Shown piece after piece: positions 57,378 to 64,000 of a stretch of 64,000 nucleotides of DNA (the first letter of the stretch is position 1; the number at the start of each line of letters is the position of its first letter). The position numbers and the translations under genes are program-made. Where the stretch lies: assembly GCA_003956705.1 (NCBI GenBank), contig QZCP01000075.1, positions 6,455 through 70,454 of the forward strand. The letters are read 5' to 3'. The stretch comes from Brevipalpus yothersi (Eukaryota > Arthropoda > Arachnida > Trombidiformes > Tenuipalpidae). Below the pieces are notes generated by a model that saw only the letters and a list, made by a program, of their open reading frames with translations, did not search any database and was not told the origin of the DNA.

Positions 57378-59134
57378 ATGTACTCTTTCGATGTAAGTAA
57401 CAATTACACTTTTCGTTGACATTAATGATCCTACCGAACTATAGAACTTTACATTCTTTGTCAATATTCGATGCAATCCAACCTCTTAGAAAGTTTTGAG
57501 AACTTTTCTAGTTCTAATAAGTTCTTACAAAGTGTTCTTCACAAGTACACTTAAGAAGATTGAAAAGTTTGAATAAGCAAAACAAAACAGCATCAACAAG
57601 TGAAGTTACAAGTTAACTTAAACAAATGATACTAGATATCATCATCATCTCTCATCTATTCTTATTCTTCTCCTCAAAAAGATCATCCATTTAGATAGTA
57701 TCACTTGTGTGTGTGCATGTATGTATGTGATAAAATTTTTCCCACCATTGTCCGCACCTTGTGGAGGAAAAAAAGAGTTCCTGTTCATGATACTTGAAAT
57801 AAGATACATGCTTCATATTCAATTGTAATGGCTAGCAATAGTGGTGGTAGCTAATAGTGATGGAAGTGTATATTCTGTTTTTCTAGGTCAAAATTAGACA
57901 GTAGTTGTAGTAGTGCCTCAGTGAATCGAGTGATCATGCTGAGGTGTATTGCCAGTGATAAATTGACTTCGTTTTTAGAGTTTCGAATAGAGTCTTTTGA
58001 GAAAGATGGCCCCAGCATGATGTTAAAAGATCATGACCAATCTACAAGTTGATTTCGGAGCCAAATATAGAACAATAGAAGGTGATTGTCTATTCATCAC
58101 CGAAAAACAATAGAACTTTCAATCATTTTGGGGTGAAAGTTGACTCAATGCTAAGAATTGATATTGCCATTTCTCACAGTAGCTGAAAGATAGAGAGAGA
58201 GAGAGAAAGGAAAGAATTTCTCTTTTGCGTGTAATAAGAATTATGAATCTTAAAAAAGAGAGACTTTCAAATTCAATTTGATCTTAATCTTATATCACGA
58301 AAGGCTGATTGAAGAAAAAGTTGAATGATATTGAATAGCAAGTACCATCATGAGGAATCGGGGATCTTGGAAAAAAATATTCAAGTTATAGAATGGCGTG
58401 CTTTTGAATTTTCCAGAAGTTGAAGAAATTCTCTCCCAAAACTCATCAGTTCTGGAGAGAATATGCACTTGAAGAGAGAGAAAGAGGGGAGAGAGAGAAA
58501 AAAATCAATTAGCCAAGTAGATAACTTGATGATAATCATCGTCAGATTTTCTAATGTTATCATCATGAACAAGAGTGATAAAAAGAGAAAGATGCATTAA
58601 TCTGGATATTTATCTAAGTTTATTCTGGATAAGTTAAACACACACACACACTCATACATCTATACGATGGGAAGCTTGCAAATGTTGTTGGTCCAGATTA
58701 TTTGTTTCCTCAATAATATGTACCCAAACCATCAATCACCTGCGAAAGGATCTTCTCTATGATTAAGCTAACCAAATTAGTAATCAAAATAAAAAAATCG
58801 CAAGCATTCCCTACGCAATGATCACTCATACACATTAATTTAGCATCTTCCTCAACCATCATCATTATTATCACTCTCACCTTCTCTCTCTCCTTCTTTC
58901 TTTCTTTCTTTCTCTATCTCTTTTTCTTCGTTAATCGTCTTAACACTTTATTCAACTGTATTGTATTCAGTTTCCTCTTCTTCTTTCTTCTCTTTCAACT
59001 TTATTTCGAACAACAGACAAGACTTTTCAGCATCTTTAGTCATCACTTCAATTCGTTCACTACGCATCATCTCTATCAGTGGAACGACTAAGCATCATGG
59101 AAGTGATTATGATGAGAATATGATGAAAAAATAA

Positions 59135-59209
<75 letters not shown>

Positions 59210-61086
59210 ATATGTAAGATGATCGATGACTTTCTTTCCTACTTTTTTGATCAAATATTTAGACTGATTGAGTTGTTTAATAATAACAGCACGACCAAAA
59301 TTCAATTTAATATATATATTCTCTCTCTTATCATTATTATTCTATTCTATTCTTTTCTTTTCTTTTCTTCTTCCTTATCTATTCTACTAAATCATCATGT
59401 TTGATCCCGTTATTTTGTTGATCAACATGTTTTCACTCAAGTCAACACCACAATAACCAGGAATTCTTGTTCCATGATTCTTCATCTTCATTTTCGTTTG
59501 ACTAGCGAAACTTATCCACTTGATGCAGATTAAGTGTGATCAGAAGTGAACAAAAACAGATTTTCGGAAGACACGTTCGAATCTTCTTCTGATGAACAGA
59601 TCTTCCCAGTCTGTATTGATGATAATCATTAGACATCACATCAGAACACTTGAGACAGTGGAAAGTTACATCACTCACAATTCTTGACAGCAATCATACA
59701 TCATGATTGTATTCAGTATCAATTCAGATTTCGATATGAGAAAAGGTATGTGATGATAAAATATAACAAAACGAAGCTTTCGATAAAAATTATGGGAAAT
59801 CACAATCAAGATGATTCATTGTCTCGACGATCGATCAGACTTATCTTGTGGTGCCAGTTTGATTGATAATGCTTAGATCAATGGAATATATCTCGAGAGC
59901 GAAAAGATCATGAACTATTAGAATTGAAAAGTTTCGGAAATTCTTCTTCCAAAGTGACGCTTTTAGACGCTTGAGTATAATTTTGTCTACTTTGAATATA
60001 TCGATTGAATTGTTCTTTTGAGTATAGGAAAAGAATTTCGGCAAATACATTCTCATATCAGTTCAAAAAATCAGAGAAGGATCAAGAACTTCCAGAACTT
60101 AAAATAGGTGATGATTGAAAACAGTCTTCATCCTAACCTATCATCAGAGAGATCAATACTTGGGAGAATGTATCAATCGGCCTATTCTCAGATAGTATAA
60201 AAGGAGAGAAAAAAGAATTAAATTGACAAAATGAGCACCTTATATACATTTCATTTATCTGATTTACCGAAAAGATTAAGGAACTCATCATATACTGATT
60301 TTTAGCTTAAATAAGGAAGAGAGATCTGTTTCATCGGCTCAAAGTAAGACATCAAAAACAAACACACACAAATCGTTTTCAAGTGTTAAAACTAATCATG
60401 ATGCCGACAAGAGCCAGCATACCAGCATAGATCAATATTTCGATATGACTACACAACAATGGCCTAAAAGTGTGTGTGGTGTGATAAAATATTGATGGAT
60501 TTTTATCATCTCGGAACGATAATTAGAGGCTCTGATCGAGATTTATATTGCTTTTCTCTCACTTTTTTCTCTCTTCACCATCAATATCCAGCAGTTTGAA
60601 AGTGGGCTATCTGTTTGTTGAATGTGAAGCACTCTGGATGAAAGGTCTAACAAGTATCGATGAACCGGATGATAGTGGCTGGTGAGAGGAGTAAGAAAAA
60701 GCGAAATTTTTTCATCTTTCTCTCTCTTCATCTTCATCTTCATCTTCAATCGAATCGAAGAGAGTTCCATTACACTCTGTATCGGGTTCAACAACAGTGA
60801 TCAGAAAAAATATTGGTTCTTGAACTTGGACTATAAAAGTTGATTCAGGTATAGACGCGAGAAAGTGTAGACAAGGGGATGAGGAAGAAAAGTGATAAAA
60901 TTTGAAGCTTTTCAGATAAAAATTATTGAGTGAGAGAAAAGATAAAAAGTATTGGTGATGAAGATGCTTGAATCAAGGAAGAAGAAAAAAAAACAGAAAC
61001 AGAAGCTATCCGTTAATTGCGAATCATTCGATTGAGACCAATCAAGATGGAACCAATTTTATCGCTAGACTGATCAAATCTTGAGT

Positions 61087-61169
<83 letters not shown>

Positions 61170-62291
61170 GAGAACTTCGAACTTTGTTGCTTTTTTGTTG
61201 ATTACTTTTGAAGAAATCTAGATTTTTTCGTCATCATTACTATTTGAGAGAGTGAAAAATCGATTCTGAAGGGATTCCTCATTCGAACAATACTGTATAT
61301 ACCAAAATAAGTTTTAATAATAATTTTAAAACAAATATATGCTTTCACTCAAACATATTATGGCTTTCATATATTTACTTTCACCTGAAATGATTTAGTT
61401 CCTTTTCTTTTCTCCAATCGAATTCCTGTCTTAGATTCCAAAATTAAATTAATAACTGAACCTTATATAATCTGGAATGTTTCTCTCCTTCTCTCTTCCT
61501 GAACAGATTCTTTTCACATTACTCTTTTCATCATCTGTAATCATACTCTGTTTGGCCAATGATGCTCACAATGAATTATCTAAGACTAAAAAAATTCAAA
61601 TCGTCTATATTAAAGTACCGTTAGCCACAAAAATGCGTAACGGTCCATCAGACGGAAGTTATGCGGAAAGTAACAGTAATCCATCTGGTTATGCTATTGC
61701 TGACAATAACAATAATCAAAATGGTGGACAAAATGGTGGCCATTACAACAATCAGCCAACATCATCGTTTTCATCGGGCAATAACGGTGCTACCGGTGGA
61801 GGAATCAGTCAAGGCTATAATCATAATAGTCTTGCAGCTGATTTGGTTAATATGTTGAAAAATCATCAGACTCATGGCACTGGTTTCACACTGGGTGGAG
61901 GAACTCCTTTGCCATACAATACCATGGTCATTGGATCTTCAAACACGGCAACCAGTAACAGTGGATCAAATTCATATGGATTAGCATCAACCATTGATAC
62001 CAGGCCAAACAATCAACCATCATCAAATTATCAAGGTCCATCCGGTTTTGTTGCATCATCCAATGCTGGATACTCTATTTCCGGTCCAAATATGGGCAAC
62101 AATAATAATAATTTCAGACCATTTTCTACCATGAACAGAGGATATAGTCAGGTAAGAATACAATTTCGACTATACTATACTTGATTATGCTTCTTATTCT
62201 TGTTGAATTCTGTGGTGAAACTTGAATCTGAATATGAAGTTATTGACAGCGAATTATGAACACAATTAACAACAACAATCAAGGATTATTG
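57378..62291 (+). CDS. Asn/Gly/Ser-rich secreted, cuticle-like protein (5' part)
   Basis: Exon 1, 57378-57392, encodes only MYSFD and ends at a GTAAGT donor. Exon 2, 61507-62151, follows a strong pyrimidine tract and AACAG acceptor. The phase-0 join gives MYSFDILFTLLFSSSVIILCLA, a classic signal peptide that neither exon encodes alone. An intron within the signal peptide is typical of arthropod cuticular protein genes. The mature chain has KKIQIVYIKVPL, then long low-complexity Asn/Gly/Ser/Gln sequence with a less repetitive island (SLAADLVNMLKNHQ). A likely exon 3 of 42 bp (62250-62291) adds an Asn-rich stretch in phase. No chitin-binding Rebers-Riddiford motif is seen in this part. The gene probably continues beyond 62.3 kb. 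Confidence 0.6.
59139..59206. repeat. (GA)n microsatellite
   Basis: Perfect run of about 34 units inside the proposed intron. Confidence 0.96.
61094..61167. repeat. (GA)n microsatellite
   Basis: Perfect run of about 37 units, 340 bp before the exon 2 acceptor of the cuticle-like gene. Confidence 0.96.
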
Positions 62292-64000
62292 GTAATCAGA
62301 AAAGGAATCATTTCTTTCTAAGCATCTCAATTTACTTGATTAACTCCTCACACATGACAGAATCCATCTTCATGAATAGTAATGAGCAGGCAATTTAGGG
62401 TGAGGTAATGTGAATGAATTAATCTTGAAGATTCTTGTTAGTTATTGTGAGACTGTACCGTTACTTTGAGCGTTGTTTGAAAAAGCTCTCTCTTGAATGA
62501 CTCGATTGAGAACATTCCATCAAGATTTGAAGATCTAGCATATATTGCATAATATGAGGTTTCCTGGTGTCAAGAAGATACATTGTTTTGAATCAAAATT
62601 CAACAATAGAACAATCACTAGACATACGAATTGAGTCAACACAAATCCTGACTCAGTTTTTGAAAGTTTTTTTTTGTTTCAATCATTATTTACTGACTCA
62701 TGCCTCGTCAGCAGTTTGCTTAGTAGCAATGTTATCATGTTATCATGAGAACAAAACTGAGCTTCATGTTGCCAGAAACAGAGTGAGTGACTTTTATTCG
62801 ATTATGAAATCCATTTTTGTGATTCGGAATATGCCCATTGATTTTAATTGAAGCCACTTGAATAAGCACTTCCAGCTTTTCTGCATAGTGTCCAAATTCT
62901 GAATTCTTTCTTGCTGATTGATATGATAGATATGGACTTCCTCTCACGAGTAACAGTCGAATCAGATTATCAAGTTGGATTGAATCGTTTCTCGATATGA
63001 CTTTGGAATTCTTTTTTAGCCACAAAAATCCGAATGAATGATCTCCTTTCTCCTTTCCATTTCAAATTGAAATCATCATCATCATATTTCGAATTGAAAT
63101 TGTATACAGTGTACATTATTCGATTTCTTTCTTAGAATGATATGCACGGAATCGTGATTATTCGGGAAAAAAGAGTCAAATTAGATATGCCATGTGGGTG
63201 GTAATGCATATGGTCACTTTTTGGCGCTTCAAAAAATTTGCTTATTTTTGATTTCAATATAATAATAATGGTAGTAGTATTGATAGTAATGCAAAATGTA
63301 AGTACCCAATTGAATGGGAAAAGAAGAAGATGACGATGTGGTGGAAGAAGAAGAAGATGAAGACGAAAAGAAAAGAGAGAAGAAGAAGAAAGATGAAGAA
63401 GATGAAGATGATAGAATGATTATGATTGAAAATAAAGAGGGTCACCGGAGATTGTCCACTAATAGCCAACCAATGACCTACAATTGGCTATCCATCAATC
63501 AAGGGGTGATCTTTGCAAAAGAATGTTTCACGCGCTGATAATCAGTGGAAAGATGTATTCACTCAGTTTGGCCTGAAACATGGTCTATACTCGACCAATA
63601 AGCGTTCAATATTGATTATCTGATGTAGCCTTTTTTTCAATTTCAATTTCTGACTGAGTTGTGATGGAAACTTTGAGGCTTTCACGTCTCTTTCTCTCTT
63701 CATGGTTAAGGTGAAAGTTTCAACGAATCAAATCAGAAGTGAAAGATTGAAGGTTGAGTAGAGAGAAAGCTTATGAAATTTTTTTTTTCAATCCCCTAAA
63801 ATCCTCAAAATCAGCCAATATAAATGCATTCTGTGTACAGAGTGATCGAGTAAAGTTGTCCGAATTACAATATAATTCGATACACATGTGTACATGATGT
63901 ACGTCTGCCCTACTGTCTGTATTTATATAAATTCGACCTGTTTAAAGAGATTGAGATGTAGATGATAGAAAAATGATCGAAGATATGCTTTTATCATGAA
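62292..64000. other. Right end, no clear exon
   Basis: Probably intron or 3' part of the cuticle-like gene. A GAAGAA-rich patch at about 63324-63415 gives an acidic open frame that I regard as repeat translation. Confidence 0.4.

Larger units (their letters stand above)
57393..61506 (+). other. 4.1-kb intron of the cuticle-like gene
   Basis: Contains GA runs at 59139-59206 and 61094-61167 and no recognisable nested gene. Open frames inside are short and repeat-biased. Confidence 0.5.

Noticed and set aside
62567..63025. Open frames on both strands near the right end
   Set aside because: They overlap each other and show no domain, and neither fits the phase or composition of the cuticle-like gene.
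63314..63538. Acidic Glu/Asp-Lys-rich frame
   Set aside because: It is the translation of a GAAGAA/GATGAA-rich patch.
1..64000. CRISPR arrays, insertion sequences, phage or viral genes
   Set aside because: None is seen. The regular repeats are di- and trinucleotide microsatellites without spacers, and no integrase, transposase core or viral gene is recognisable.

Overview
The window is nuclear DNA from a eukaryote, almost certainly an arthropod and most likely a chelicerate such as an acariform mite. The reasons are spliced genes with mostly 60-130 bp GT-AG introns, AT-rich intergenic DNA, very many (GA)n/(CT)n microsatellites, and a gene set of bee-venom-type group III phospholipase A2, an arthropod-style serpin, a cuticle-like secreted protein and a single-chain MogA-MoeA gephyrin. 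The species cannot be named from the sequence. There are no prokaryotic operons, CRISPR arrays or intact transposons.

Layout. 1-8.7 kb: no convincing gene, only microsatellites. 8.7-10.8 kb: a ZCCHC8-like NEXT-complex subunit (+) and the inner-membrane translocase subunit TIM17 (-), tail to tail 145 bp apart. 11.7-17.5 kb: a secreted serpin (-) whose large intron holds a complete three-exon group III secreted phospholipase A2 on the same strand. 21.2-28.0 kb: two intronless TBC1D2-like RabGAP genes in inverted, tail-to-tail orientation, with a Polycomb RING-finger gene (PCGF3/5 type) between them. Their catalytic halves form a 904-bp inverted repeat that differs only at synonymous sites, while the N-terminal halves are strongly diverged. 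30.1-32.4 kb: two short, mutually similar, unrecognised ORFs with a C-terminal C2HC motif, bracketed by a direct repeat carrying a tRNA-Arg(CCG) gene (intact on the right, broken on the left). 32.7-35.4 kb: cytosolic aspartyl-tRNA synthetase (-) and a small secreted protein (-). 37.5-40.2 kb: gephyrin/cinnamon, six exons (+). 41.1-42.4 kb: an intronless BTB zinc-finger protein (-). 47.5-49.4 kb: an intronless active-site-intact myotubularin (-). 57.4-62.3 kb: the 5' part of an Asn/Gly/Ser-rich secreted, cuticle-like protein whose signal peptide is split by a 4.1-kb intron (+). The right-hand 22 kb is gene-poor and dense in (GA)n tracts.

The genes are mostly unrelated housekeeping and secreted functions with no common pathway. 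The structurally most interesting parts are the converted TBC inverted repeat around the PCGF gene, the C2HC ORF/tRNA duplication, and the phospholipase gene nested in the serpin intron. Exon coordinates were worked out by hand from splice sites and reading phase, and homology calls rest on recognised family sequence patterns. No database search was run.
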